A stretch of DNA of 64,000 bases from Rhodoferax_B ferrireducens_A (GCF_031458075.1 NZ_JAVDXT010000001.1:1426001-1490000); one strand, 5' to 3'; shown: positions 17,601 to 26,909, numbered from the stretch's first letter. Notes: generated by a model not told the origin, from the sequence alone. A program made the numbers and translations.

Positions 17601-19277
17601 CTACCAGTTTCTGAAGCGTTCAGGTGGGTCGTACAGGCCGCCGGAGGCGCGCACCAGATCGCGCATGGAGCGGGCGGCCAGCAGGTCGCGGGTGGCGTCG
17701 CGCTTGTCGATCTGCAGGTCTTCGGCGCGCTGGATGATGCCGCGGTCGCGCAGGTTTTCGACCATGCGGCGGTCGCGACCCAGGCCGATGGGGGTGTAGC
17801 CGGCCACGCCGCGGATCGCCTGTTCGCGCTCTTCATCGCTACGGCACAGCAGCAGGTTGGCAATGCCTTCCTCGGTCAGGATGTGGGTCAGGTCGTCGCC
17901 GTAGATCATCACCGGCGGGATCTCCATCTTGGCCTGCTCGGCCAGCTTCCAGGCGTCCAGGGTGTCCACAAAGGCGGGTTGCATGTGTTCGCGGAAGGTT
18001 TCCACGATCTGCACCACCAGCTTTTGGCCGCGCGGCATGGCGGCCACACCGCCACGGCCGGCCCGGGCCTGGGCGCCGGCCTTGAGCCAGGCAGGCGTGG
18101 CGTGGCGGCGGCCGCGGGCGTCTGCCCCCATATTGGGTGCGCCGCCGAAGCCGGCGATCCGGCCCTGGGTGGCGGTGGAGCTGTGGCCGTTCAGGTCGAT
18201 CTGTAGGGTCGAGCCTATGAACATGTCGCAGGCATAGTGGCCGGCGGCCTGGCTGAAGGCACGGTTGCTGCGTAGCGCACCGTCGGCACCGGTAAAGAAC
18301 ACATCGGGTCGGGCGCGTACATAGTTTTCCATGCCCAGCTCGGAGCCGAAGGAATGCACCGATTCGACCCAGCCGGCTTCGATGGCCGGGATCAGCGCCG
18401 GGTGCGGGTTCAGTGCCCAGTGCTTGCAGATCTTGCCCTTCAGGCCCAGCGACTCGGCGTAGGTGGGCAGCAGCAGCTCGATGGCCGCGGTGTCGAAGCC
18501 TATGCCGTGGTTCAGGCGCTGCACGCCGTATTCGGAATAAATGCCCTTGATCGCCATCATGGCCATCAGCACCTGGATTTCGCTGATCTGCGCGGGGTCG
18601 CGGGTGAACAGCGGCTCGATCACATTCGGCGTGGGGGCGACGATCACAAAGTCCACCCAGTCGCCGGGAATGTCCACGCGCGGGACCTTGTCTACCAGCT
18701 CGTTGACCTGGGCGATGACGATGCCGCTCTTGAAGGCCGTGGCTTCGACGATGGCTGGCGTGTCCTCGGTGTTCGGGCCGGTGTAGAGGTTGCCCTGGGC
18801 GTCGGCCGAGTGGGCGGCGACCAGGGAAATGCGCGGCGTCAGGTCCACAAAGTAGCGGCTGAACAGCTCCAGATAGGTATGGATGGCGCCGATCTGGATC
18901 TGCCCGGCGGCGACCAGCTTGGCCAGGCGGCCGGCCTGCGGCCCGGAGAACGAGAAGTCCAGCTTGGAGGCAATGCCCAGCTCGAATACGTCCAGGTGCT
19001 CGGGCAGGGCCAGCACGGACTGCACCATGTGCAGGTCGTGTATCTGCGCGGGGTTCAGCCGGGTCAGGGTTTTGGCCAGAAAGTCGGCCTGCTTCTGGTT
19101 GTTGCCTTCCAGGCAGACGCGGTCGCCGCTGGCGATCACGGCGGACAACAAGCGTACCGCGTCGCTGGCCTGCGCCACTTTGCCCGACAGAGCCGGGCCC
19201 AACGTTTGGCGCGCTAGCTGCAGGCGCTGCGCGCGGCTGGTGGCCTGGGTGTTCCAGATTTTGGTGGATGCGGGCAT
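17601..19277 (-). CDS. mdcA: Malonate decarboxylase alpha subunit (acetyl-S-ACP:malonate ACP transferase)
   Basis: Exchanges the acetyl group of acetyl-S-MdcC for malonate, releasing acetate and re-forming malonyl-S-MdcC. The 558-residue protein is typical for MdcA. It includes GDRVCLEGNNQKQADFLAKT near the N-terminus, HSADAQGNLYTGPNTEDTP, and the CoA-transferase-type stretch SFGSELGMENYVRARPDV. ATG 19277 gives the family N-terminus. It is the first enzyme gene of the operon, 11 bp after the Bug binding-protein gene. Confidence 0.96.
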   Translation of the reverse strand: MPASTKIWNTQATSRAQRLQLARQTLGPALSGKVAQASDAVRLLSAVIASGDRVCLEGNNQKQADFLAKTLTRLNPAQIHDLHMVQSVLALPEHLDVFELGIASKLDFSFSGPQAGRLAKLVAAGQIQIGAIHTYLELFSRYFVDLTPRISLVAAHSADAQGNLYTGPNTEDTPAIVEATAFKSGIVIAQVNELVDKVPRVDIPGDWVDFVIVAPTPNVIEPLFTRDPAQISEIQVLMAMMAIKGIYSEYGVQRLNHGIGFDTAAIELLLPTYAESLGLKGKICKHWALNPHPALIPAIEAGWVESVHSFGSELGMENYVRARPDVFFTGADGALRSNRAFSQAAGHYACDMFIGSTLQIDLNGHSSTATQGRIAGFGGAPNMGADARGRRHATPAWLKAGAQARAGRGGVAAMPRGQKLVVQIVETFREHMQPAFVDTLDAWKLAEQAKMEIPPVMIYGDDLTHILTEEGIANLLLCRSDEEREQAIRGVAGYTPIGLGRDRRMVENLRDRGIIQRAEDLQIDKRDATRDLLAARSMRDLVRASGGLYDPPERFRNW

Positions 19278-19288
19278 GGTGGTTGGGG

Positions 19289-20299
19289 TCAGTCCAGCTT
19301 GGCGCCCGAGGCCTTGACGACGGCCGCCCAGCGCTTGACTTCGGAGCTGACGAAGGCCGCAAACTGCTCGGGTGTCAGGTTGCCGAACTCGGCGCCATTG
19401 CCGGCCCAGATGGTCTTGATTTCCTCGGACTGGCCAATCTGGCGTACCTGGTCGAGCATGTGTTTCTGGATGTCGGCGGGCGTGCCCTTGGGCGCCCACA
19501 GGCCGTACCAGGTGGTGACGGTGTATTCGGGCAGGCCGAGTTCGGCCGCGCAGGGTACGTCGGGGAAGCCGGGGTTGCGCTTGTTGCCCGAGACCATCAA
19601 GGCCTTGATGCGGCCGCCCTTGATATGGGTGGCGCTGGAGCCCAGGCCGTCAAACATCATGTCCACGTTGCCGCCAATAAGGTCCTGCAAGGCAGGGCCT
19701 GCGCCGCGGTAGGGAATGTGGGTGATGAAGGTCTTGGTCTGCAGCTTGAACAGCTCGCCCGCCAAGTGGTGCGAGGTACCTGCGCCGGCCGAGCCGTAGT
19801 TCAGTTTGCCCGGATTCTTGCGGACAAAGTCCATGAAGGCCTTGAAGTCGCCGGGCAGCTTCTTGGGGTTGACCACCAGCACCTGCGGCACATTGGCCAG
19901 CAAGGCCAGCGGCACAAAGTCTTTTTCGATGTCGTAGTCCAGCTTGGGGTACATGGACGGGGCGATCGCGTGGTGCACCGCGCCCATGAAATAGGAGTAG
20001 CCATCGGGCGCAGCCTTGGCGGCGATGCTGGCGCCCAAGGTGCCGCCTGCACCACCCCGGTTGTCGATGATCAGCGGCTTGCCGACAATTTTGGCGAACT
20101 GGGCCGACAAGGGGCGGGCAAATGCATCGGTGCCGCCACCAGCCGGGAACGGCACTACCAAGGTCACCGGCTTGGTTGGCCAGTTGGTGTCGGCATGGCT
20201 GGGTAGAGACCAGGGCAACAGCCCGGCCGCAACGGCAGTCAGCGCGCTTCTGCGAGAAAGGGGGGCATAGGGGGCGCATGAGGCAAGTGGACGGTTCAT
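19289..20299 (-). CDS. Bug/TctC-type periplasmic binding protein (mdc operon)
   Basis: A 336-residue solute-binding protein with a twin-arginine-like leader (SRRSALTAVAAGLLPWSL) and the Bug signatures WPTKPVTLVVPFPAGGGTDA and GGAGGTLGASIAAKAAPDGY. Bug proteins bind carboxylates or small aromatics. It is the first gene of the mdc operon, 11 bp from mdcA, so malonate is the natural guess for its ligand, although no TctAB membrane genes are nearby. Most Bug proteins in Burkholderiales are orphans of this kind. ATG 20299 is chosen because it begins the leader. Confidence 0.9.
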   Translation of the reverse strand: MNRPLASCAPYAPLSRRSALTAVAAGLLPWSLPSHADTNWPTKPVTLVVPFPAGGGTDAFARPLSAQFAKIVGKPLIIDNRGGAGGTLGASIAAKAAPDGYSYFMGAVHHAIAPSMYPKLDYDIEKDFVPLALLANVPQVLVVNPKKLPGDFKAFMDFVRKNPGKLNYGSAGAGTSHHLAGELFKLQTKTFITHIPYRGAGPALQDLIGGNVDMMFDGLGSSATHIKGGRIKALMVSGNKRNPGFPDVPCAAELGLPEYTVTTWYGLWAPKGTPADIQKHMLDQVRQIGQSEEIKTIWAGNGAEFGNLTPEQFAAFVSSEVKRWAAVVKASGAKLD

Positions 20300-20355
20300 G
20301 GTGCAGTCTCCTGGTGGCTGGGCTAGCGGGGCAGATTTTGACAAGAAATGCTTGG

Positions 20356-20371
20356 CAATAAATTCTTATTG
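20356..20371. promoter_or_regulatory. Candidate GntR operator between mdc operon and regulator
   Basis: CAATAA-ATTC-TTATTG is a perfect 16-bp palindrome in the AT-rich 161-bp divergent gap. A second small palindrome, AAGTACTT, lies at 20402-20409. GntR repressors of malonate genes bind AT-rich palindromes, so this is a reasonable target for the adjacent regulator; binding is inferred. Confidence 0.45.
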
Positions 20372-20460
20372 GCTTTTAATGTATTTATTAAATCATTTTA
20401 AAAGTACTTAAAACAGTCAGTGCATACCCTGAGCCCTGGCTTCGGTGGGAAAATTCCGGC

Positions 20461-21108
20461 ATGAAAATTTCAGAGCAGTTGCGCGAAAAGATCGAGGAGC
20501 AAATTGCGACGGGGGAGTTGCCGCCCGGCAGTGCGCTGGACGAGGCCATGCTGGTCGAGCGTTACGGCGTGTCGCGCACGCCCATCCGCGAGGCCTTGCT
20601 GCTGCTGTCGGCTGAAGGTCTGATCGACATCCGGCCGCGGCGTGGCGCCCTGGTGAAGAGCCCCAGCCCCATCCGTTTGATTGAAATGTTTGAAGTGATG
20701 GGTGAGGTCGAGGCCATGTGCGGTCGCCTGGCCGCCAGGCGCATGGACGCAGCCGAGCGCCAGGGGCTGGTTGAAGCCCATGGTGCCTGCGAAGCGGCCC
20801 GGGCAGCGGCAGACAGCGATGCCTACTTCTATGGCAACGAGCGCTTCCATATGGCGATCTACAGCGGCAGCCACAACGGTTTTCTGCAGGAGGAGGCCAT
20901 GTCCTTGCACCGCCGGCTGCGCCCTTACCGGCGCTTGCAGCTGCGGGTACGCGGCCGTCTGGATGTTTCGTTTTCAGAGCATGCAGCCGTGGTGCAGGCG
21001 ATTCTGGCGGGCGATGGCGATGCGGCCGCTGTGGCTTTGCGTGACCATATCGTGGTGCAGGGCGAGCGTTTTGCCGATTTGGTGGCATCGTTGGAAGCAC
21101 TCAAGTAG
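20461..21108 (+). CDS. GntR family (FadR/FCD subgroup) regulator of malonate genes
   Basis: A 215-residue regulator. The N-terminal winged helix (LREKIEEQIATGELPPGSAL, RYGVSRTPIREALLLLSAEG) is followed by an all-helical FCD effector domain with the metal-type residues of DAYFYGNERFHMAIYSGSHN and FSEHAAVVQAIL. It sits head-to-head with the mdc operon and 87 bp before matB, the arrangement of MdcY/MatR-type malonate repressors. The ligand is probably malonate or malonyl-CoA (inference). Confidence 0.9.
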   Translation: MKISEQLREKIEEQIATGELPPGSALDEAMLVERYGVSRTPIREALLLLSAEGLIDIRPRRGALVKSPSPIRLIEMFEVMGEVEAMCGRLAARRMDAAERQGLVEAHGACEAARAAADSDAYFYGNERFHMAIYSGSHNGFLQEEAMSLHRRLRPYRRLQLRVRGRLDVSFSEHAAVVQAILAGDGDAAAVALRDHIVVQGERFADLVASLEALK

Positions 21109-21195
21109 ACGGCGCCTTGGGCGGGGTTCAGCGGCAGTTTTGGCGGGCCGGGCGCAAGAGCCCATACACTCCCGCTGAATTTTGATTTGCCCATC

Positions 21196-22746
21196 ATGAC
21201 CGAAGCCCACGCCAACCACAATCTGTTTGCCGCCCTGCGCGCGGCTTTTCCTGCTGACTTGCACTCTACTGCGGTAGAAACCACGGACCCGCAGGGCGAG
21301 CCTCTTTCGTACTCCTGGCAAGACCTGGAGCGCGGTAGCGCCATGCTGGCCAATTTACTGGCCTCGCTGGGTTTGCCCGTGGGGGCCCGCATCGCGGTAC
21401 AGGTGGAGAAGTCCGTCGAAGCCATGCTTTTGTACCTGGCAACACTGCGCGCGGGCTATGTGTTTTTGCCGCTCAATACCGCCTACCAGTCGGGCGAGAT
21501 CAGTTACTTCATCGGCAATGCCGAGCCGGCGGTCGTGGTCTGTAGCGGGGCCAATTTTGGTTGGGTCAGCAAAATTGCCTTTATGGCGGGCTGCCAGTAT
21601 GTTTTTACCCTCAACGATGACCGCACCGGCTCCTTGCTGGACCGTGCTGCCCACCACAGCGACCAGCATGCGGTGGTAGCGCTGGACGCGGACGATCTGG
21701 CTGCCATCCTGTATACCAGTGGCACGACGGGCCGCAGCAAGGGGGCCATGCTGACGCACGGCAATCTGCTGAGCAATGCGCGCACCTTGAAGGAATACTG
21801 GGGCTGGGTGCCCGGCGATGTGCTCATGCACGTCTTGCCGATTTTCCATGTGCACGGCCTGTTTGTCGCCATCCATGGGGCGCTGTTGAACGGCAGCAAG
21901 ATGCTGTGGATGGCCAAGTTCGACCCGCGCAAGGTCATAGACAAGCTGCCCGAGACTACGGTGTTCATGGGCGTGCCCACCTTGTATGTGCGCCTGCTGC
22001 AAGAGCCGGGGCTGACGCCGCAGGCGGTGCGCAATATGCGTTTGTTCATTGCCGGCTCTGCTCCCTTGCTGATCGAAACCTTCAAAACCTGGCAGGAGCG
22101 CACCGGCCACACCATCTTGGAGCGCTACGGCATGAGCGAGACCGCCATGCTGACCTCCAACCCCTATTTGCCGGCCGACGGCGAGCGCCGTGGTGGCACG
22201 GTAGGCTTCCCCTTGCCAGGTGTGCAGTTGCGGGTGGTGGACGATGCCGGCCAAGCGTTGTCCACAGGCGAAATCGGCGGTATCCAGGTCCAGGGGCCCA
22301 ATGTGTTCAAAGGCTATTGGCGCATGCCCGAGAAGACCGCCGAAGAGTTCACGGCCGATGGCTTCTTCAAGACCGGCGACCTGGGGCTGGTCGACGCGCG
22401 CGGCTATGTGACCATTGTGGGCCGCAGCAAAGACCTGATCATCAGCGGCGGCTACAACGTCTATCCGGCCGAGATCGAGTCCGTGATCAACGACCTGCCC
22501 GGCGTGGCCGAGAGTGCGGTGGTGGGCGTGCCGCATCCTGATTTCGGCGAAGTAGGGGTGGCGGTGGTGATCGCCCAGGGTGGAGCACCATTGGATGCCG
22601 CGCAGATTCTGGCGCACCTGAAAACCCAGTTGGCTAACTTCAAGATTCCCAAGCACTGTGCTGTGGTGGATGCCTTGCCGCGCAATGCCATGGGCAAGGT
22701 GCAGAAGAATCTGCTACGCACCCAATTCCAAGGGATGTTCGGGTAA
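21196..22746 (+). CDS. matB: Malonyl-CoA synthetase (malonate--CoA ligase)
   Basis: A 516-residue ANL-superfamily ligase. It has ILYTSGTTGRSKGAMLTHGN, RYGMSETAMLTSNPY, the GYWRMPEKTAEEF hinge and the C-terminal NAMGKVQKNLLR with its catalytic lysine. The MSETAMLTSNPY block and the overall order match MatB enzymes that make malonyl-CoA from malonate, ATP and CoA. It follows the GntR gene by 87 bp. No MatA malonyl-CoA decarboxylase is present; here the product may prime MdcH. ATG 21196 is used; TTG 21187 would add three residues. Confidence 0.88.
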   Translation: MTEAHANHNLFAALRAAFPADLHSTAVETTDPQGEPLSYSWQDLERGSAMLANLLASLGLPVGARIAVQVEKSVEAMLLYLATLRAGYVFLPLNTAYQSGEISYFIGNAEPAVVVCSGANFGWVSKIAFMAGCQYVFTLNDDRTGSLLDRAAHHSDQHAVVALDADDLAAILYTSGTTGRSKGAMLTHGNLLSNARTLKEYWGWVPGDVLMHVLPIFHVHGLFVAIHGALLNGSKMLWMAKFDPRKVIDKLPETTVFMGVPTLYVRLLQEPGLTPQAVRNMRLFIAGSAPLLIETFKTWQERTGHTILERYGMSETAMLTSNPYLPADGERRGGTVGFPLPGVQLRVVDDAGQALSTGEIGGIQVQGPNVFKGYWRMPEKTAEEFTADGFFKTGDLGLVDARGYVTIVGRSKDLIISGGYNVYPAEIESVINDLPGVAESAVVGVPHPDFGEVGVAVVIAQGGAPLDAAQILAHLKTQLANFKIPKHCAVVDALPRNAMGKVQKNLLRTQFQGMFG

Positions 22747-22752
22747 TCCGTC

Positions 22753-22779
22753 TTGAGTTGGCGCGGTGATTGCCGATAA
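22753..22779 (+). promoter_or_regulatory. Candidate sigma-28 (FliA) promoter
   Basis: GCCGATAA at 22772-22779 is the exact FliA -10 consensus. It lies 11 bp after TTGAGTTG, which agrees with the -35 consensus TAAAGTTT at 5 of 8 positions, including the GTT core. The spacing is ideal. It would drive the HD-GYP/GGDEF-EAL pair with a leader of about 170 bases. The rest of the 210-bp gap shows nothing else clear. Confidence 0.45.
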
Positions 22780-22956
22780 GGTAACTACATCCCGCAACAG
22801 CATGTGTCGGATGGCACGGGTATCCGGCCGTGGAATAAAACTTTACACGCTGTAACAGCCGGCTTTTCTGATGAACTACCACACACTTCGTAACAGAATG
22901 TGACTCCATGACGGCATAATGATCGCATGCAAACTCTAGTAGCTTACGCCTGAACC

Positions 22957-24270
22957 ATGGGAGACCGTGCACCTGTCTGGATTGATGTGGCCCAGCTGCG
23001 GCGTGGCCTGTTCATCCAGCTGGATTTAGGCTGGATGGACCACCCCTTTCCCAAGGGCAGTTTCAAGATTGTTTCGGACGACCAGATCAAGACGATTCTC
23101 TCGTTGGGGATCACGCAGGTGCGTTACTTTCCAGACCAGAGCGATACCCCGCAAGATACCGGTGCGCTGGCTCAAAATGAGCCTGAAGTGGCTCATGCAC
23201 GAACCAGTGGCACCCCCCATGCCGCGCCGCAACCCCCGGTGGTGAGCGAAACCGACCTGGTGGGGGCTCAGCGCCGAGAGCGGTTGGCTGTACAGCAGCG
23301 CAGCCTGGCCGTATGCGAACGGCGCTTTTCCGAAGCCACCCAGCAGTATCGGCGCGTGGTCGAGCAGTCCAGCTTGCGGCCCACCCAGATGCGCGATGAG
23401 AGCCTGGCCATGGTGACCGGCTGTGTGGATGACATCCTGGCCGAAGGCGAGTCGGCGATCCGCCTGCTGTCCGAGGCCATGGGCGAGCGCAGCGCCGTGC
23501 ATCCTGTGAATGTGATGGTGATCTCGCTGCTGCTGGGCAAGGCTCTGGGTCTGCCCGCCACGGCCCTGGCTGAGCTGGGGCTGGCGGCGTTGCTACACGA
23601 CCTAGGCAAGATCCAGTTGGCCGAGCGCCTGCGCTACCAGGACCCGGGGTTTTCCGCGTCGGAATTGCTGGTGTACCAGGAGCACGTGGAGCACAGCCTG
23701 GTGATTGGGCGGCGCATGGGCGTGTCGGAAGACGTGCTGCGCGCAATAGCCCAGCACCATGAGCTGAGCGATGGCAGCGGCTTTCCTTCGGGCCTGATGG
23801 GGGCCAACCTGTCGGCCAGCGGCAAGATACTGGCCCTGGTAAACCGTTACGACAATCTGTGCAACCCGCCCCGGCTGGTCAACGCCATGACGCCGCACGA
23901 AGCCTTGTCGATGATTTTTGCGCAGATGAAAGCGCGCTTCGATACCGCAACGCTGGGCGCGTTCATCCGCATGATGGGCGTGTATCCACCGGGCTCGGTA
24001 GTGCAGCTGGTCAACGATGGCTATGCGATGGTGGTGTCGGTCAATTCGACCCGGCCTCTGAAGCCCTATGTCATCGTTTACGACGTGGCCGTGCCGCGCG
24101 AAGAAGCGCTGATGGTGGATCTGGAGCACGCGCCCGAGCTGGGCATACGGCGAAGCCTGAAGCCATCCCAGCTGCCGCGGGCGGTGCAAGACTATCTTTC
24201 GCCACGCCAGCGGGTGGCCTACTTTTTTGAGCGGGTGGCTGGCTCCGATAGGCCAGGGGCCGCGGGATGA
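22957..24270 (+). CDS. HD-GYP domain phosphodiesterase with DUF3391
   Basis: A 437-residue cytoplasmic protein with an N-terminal DUF3391 domain (WIDVAQLRRGLFIQLDLGWM) and a C-terminal HD-GYP domain expected to hydrolyse cyclic-di-GMP. The HD pair is in LLHDLGKIQ (214-215), and HHELSDGSGFPSGL begins at 267. The usual GYP is GFP here, and LVNRYDNL replaces the more common DVYDAL, so this is a variant in the region linked to GGDEF-protein contacts. The stop overlaps the start of the next gene (ATGA), so both are made from one message. Confidence 0.9.
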   Translation: MGDRAPVWIDVAQLRRGLFIQLDLGWMDHPFPKGSFKIVSDDQIKTILSLGITQVRYFPDQSDTPQDTGALAQNEPEVAHARTSGTPHAAPQPPVVSETDLVGAQRRERLAVQQRSLAVCERRFSEATQQYRRVVEQSSLRPTQMRDESLAMVTGCVDDILAEGESAIRLLSEAMGERSAVHPVNVMVISLLLGKALGLPATALAELGLAALLHDLGKIQLAERLRYQDPGFSASELLVYQEHVEHSLVIGRRMGVSEDVLRAIAQHHELSDGSGFPSGLMGANLSASGKILALVNRYDNLCNPPRLVNAMTPHEALSMIFAQMKARFDTATLGAFIRMMGVYPPGSVVQLVNDGYAMVVSVNSTRPLKPYVIVYDVAVPREEALMVDLEHAPELGIRRSLKPSQLPRAVQDYLSPRQRVAYFFERVAGSDRPGAAG

Positions 24271-26690
24271 TTCCCACGTTGTTGGGAGAATTGATCGAAG
24301 GTCTACCCGATGCAATATGGATAGTTGCACCGCGTGATTTGCGCATTCTGGCGGTGAACATTGCGGCAGAGCAGCTATTGGGTATGCCGCGCGAGGCCCT
24401 GGTTGGCCAGGCCGTGACCAATTTGACGCCCGCACCCGAAGACCTGTATTTCTGGGACGACGTAGCGGCCGGCCATGCGCAGGGCATAGGCTCCGAGACC
24501 CGGGTGCTGCGCGGCGACGGCAGCAGCCTGCAGGTTGAGCGCCGGGTCAGCCCCTTGCGCCTGGACGGCGGCCAGCAGATCTATGTGGTGAACCTGCGCG
24601 ACCTGACACCGCTGCGCCAGGTCGAAGACCGGTTGGAGCTGGTGCTGGCCGAAATGCAGGCCACGCTGGAGTCCACCGTGGACGGGATTCTGGCCTGCAG
24701 CCTGGCCGGTGTGGTCACTGTGTGCAACCGCCGTTTTGCCGAACTGTGGGACCTGCCTCCCACCTTGCGCATCGCCCACAACGACCAGGCCTTGTACGCC
24801 CACATGGCGCAGGCCGTCGTGCACACGGCGGCCTACCGGCGGCGTATGCAGCACATCACCACCACCCCTCTGTACCAGGGCACGGACACCCTGGTGCTGC
24901 ACAACGGGCGGATTCTGGAGCGCGTGACCCGGCCGCAGATCAGCCAAGGGCGGGCGATTGGCCGGGTGTATTCGTTTCGTGACATCACCGAGCGCGTCGA
25001 GTCTGAGGCCCAGCTGCAGCTGGCGGGCAAGGTGTTCGAGTCCAGCCTGGACGCGATCTTCATTGCCGACGCACAGCACCATGTGGTGGCGGTCAATCCC
25101 GGTTGCGAGCGGCTCAGCCGCAGCCCGGAACTGCGCTTGCTGGGGCAGATGGCTCCAGATCTATTCAAGGATGTAGACGGCACGCCGCTGTTCAGCCGGG
25201 TCCAGCTGGGCTGGCAGCGCGAAGGGCACTGGGATGGCGAAGCCCTGCACCAGCGCGGCGACGGCAGCAGCTGCGTGGTGCATTTGTCCTGGGTGGCGCT
25301 GCGCGATGGCCAGGGCCAGGTCACGCAGAGCATAGGTTTCTTCAAGGATTTGACCGAGAAAAAGGCCAGCCACGAACGCATCGAGCAACTGGCCTACAGC
25401 GATGTGCTGACCGGCCTGCCGAACCGCTTGATGCTGTCGCAGCGGGTGGACTTTGCGCTGCGTCTGGCCGACCGCGATGGCGGCGAGTTCGCCATTTTGT
25501 TCATCGACCTCGACCGCTTCAAGAACATCAACGATTCGCTGGGCCATCTGTTTGGCGACCGGGTGCTGGTCGAGGTGGGCCAGCGCCTGCTGGGTTGCCT
25601 GCGCCAGGTCGATACCTTGTGCCGCCTGGGGGGCGACGAGTTCGTGATGTATGTGCACCAGGCGGACGCCGAGGGCGCCAAGATGGTGGCCCAACGCGTT
25701 CTGCAGAGCCTGGAGCAACCCTTTCACCTGGACGACGTGGATTTCTCGGTGGGCTGCAGCATCGGCGTCGCCATGTTCCCCGCCGATGGCCGGACCCTGG
25801 ACGACATGATCAAGTCGGCCGACACGGCGATGAACCGGGTCAAGGAGCGGGGCCGGGGCAACTTCCGCTTCTACCAGCCGCAGATGAACGTGGCCCTGCT
25901 GTCGCGCATGAAGATGGAACACCGCATGCGCCAGGCGATGGAGGGCGGGCGCTTCCGGCTGTACTACCAGCCCCAGGTGTGCCTGAACACCGGCGTGGTG
26001 TTGGGCGTGGAGGCGTTGATCCGCTGGTTCGATGTGGAGCTGGGCTCGGTACCGCCGGGCAATTTCATCCCGCTGGCCGAGGAGTCGGGCTACATCGTCA
26101 CCATCGGTGCCTGGGTGTTGAACGAGGCGGTGCGCCAGGCAGCGGTATGGCAGGCCCAAGGCTGTGCGCGCACGGTATCGGTGAACGTGTCGTCGCTGCA
26201 GTTCCAGCAGGCCGATTTTGTGGAGCGTGTGGCATCGGCTTTGCAGAATTCTGGCCTGGACCCGGCCTCATTAGAGTTGGAGTTGACCGAATCTATCCTG
26301 GTGCAGGATGCCGACGAAGCGCTGGCGCGGCTGCAAGCCCTGGCGGCGCTCGGCGTGGTGCTGTCGATCGACGACTTTGGCACCGGCTATTCCAGCCTGG
26401 CCTATTTGAAGAAGTTTCCCATCCACAAGCTGAAGATAGACCGGTCGTTCATCCGTGGCCTGCCGGCCGACGAGAGCGACCAGGCGATTGTCAGCGCCAT
26501 CATCCAGATGGGCCGGGCCCTGAAGCTCACCGTGATTGCCGAGGGCGTGGAGACCACCGCCCAGCGCGATCTGTTGCAGCGCATGCACTGCGACCAATAC
26601 CAGGGCTTCTTGTGCTCTCCCGGCGTGCCCAGCGAAGACCTGGAAAACGTCATCGGCCTGGCCATGGGCCGCTACGCGGAACCCAGCTGA
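24267..26690 (+). CDS. PAS-GGDEF-EAL cyclic-di-GMP protein
   Basis: An 807-residue soluble protein with two or three PAS modules (about 1-110, 130-250, 255-365), a GGDEF domain with canonical GGDEF at 455-459 and an EAL domain with EAL at 582-584, followed by ELTESILV and DDFGTGYSSL. No membrane segment is seen. Both catalytic domains look intact. The gene is translationally coupled to the HD-GYP gene, so one message encodes a possible synthase and two possible hydrolases. PAS ligands are unknown. Confidence 0.92.
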   Translation: MIPTLLGELIEGLPDAIWIVAPRDLRILAVNIAAEQLLGMPREALVGQAVTNLTPAPEDLYFWDDVAAGHAQGIGSETRVLRGDGSSLQVERRVSPLRLDGGQQIYVVNLRDLTPLRQVEDRLELVLAEMQATLESTVDGILACSLAGVVTVCNRRFAELWDLPPTLRIAHNDQALYAHMAQAVVHTAAYRRRMQHITTTPLYQGTDTLVLHNGRILERVTRPQISQGRAIGRVYSFRDITERVESEAQLQLAGKVFESSLDAIFIADAQHHVVAVNPGCERLSRSPELRLLGQMAPDLFKDVDGTPLFSRVQLGWQREGHWDGEALHQRGDGSSCVVHLSWVALRDGQGQVTQSIGFFKDLTEKKASHERIEQLAYSDVLTGLPNRLMLSQRVDFALRLADRDGGEFAILFIDLDRFKNINDSLGHLFGDRVLVEVGQRLLGCLRQVDTLCRLGGDEFVMYVHQADAEGAKMVAQRVLQSLEQPFHLDDVDFSVGCSIGVAMFPADGRTLDDMIKSADTAMNRVKERGRGNFRFYQPQMNVALLSRMKMEHRMRQAMEGGRFRLYYQPQVCLNTGVVLGVEALIRWFDVELGSVPPGNFIPLAEESGYIVTIGAWVLNEAVRQAAVWQAQGCARTVSVNVSSLQFQQADFVERVASALQNSGLDPASLELELTESILVQDADEALARLQALAALGVVLSIDDFGTGYSSLAYLKKFPIHKLKIDRSFIRGLPADESDQAIVSAIIQMGRALKLTVIAEGVETTAQRDLLQRMHCDQYQGFLCSPGVPSEDLENVIGLAMGRYAEPS

Positions 26691-26714
26691 GCTGTTTTTG
26701 CGTGCGGGGGAGGG

Positions 26715-26900
26715 GGAATGAGGTGTCTGCGAATGCCACCGGACCGGCATCCTGAACCGGGGTTCAGGTGGGCTAGGTCACCCTGGAGTTGGGTTCATCT
26801 AACGCGAGATGATCACGCTCCCCAGGGGATATTCCAGGCCCGGGCTCATAGAGCATTGGTTCAAGGAAATATAAAGCCCGGCATGCACCGCAGACGGGCC
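26715..26900 (-). ncRNA. ssrS: 6S RNA
   Basis: About 185 bases on the minus strand directly after zapA. The closing arms GTCTGCG (26889-26895 on the RNA strand) and CGCAGAC (26725-26731) can pair. Near the 3' end lies CCTGAACC-CC-GGTTCAGG (26751-26768), equivalent to the conserved CCTTGAACC/GGTTCAAGG hairpin of E. coli 6S RNA, and an upstream CCTTGAACC starts the left side of the central bubble. 6S RNA binds the sigma-70 holoenzyme and mimics an open promoter. The zapA-ssrS order is the usual one in proteobacteria. A TAGAAT at 26904-26909 could be its own -10 box. The ends are approximate. Confidence 0.82.
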
Positions 26901-26909
26901 TATTCTAAA

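Noticed and set aside
19278..19499. A longer mdcA start giving 632 residues
   Set aside because: The added part is the shadow of the Bug gene; MdcA proteins start near MPASTKIWN.
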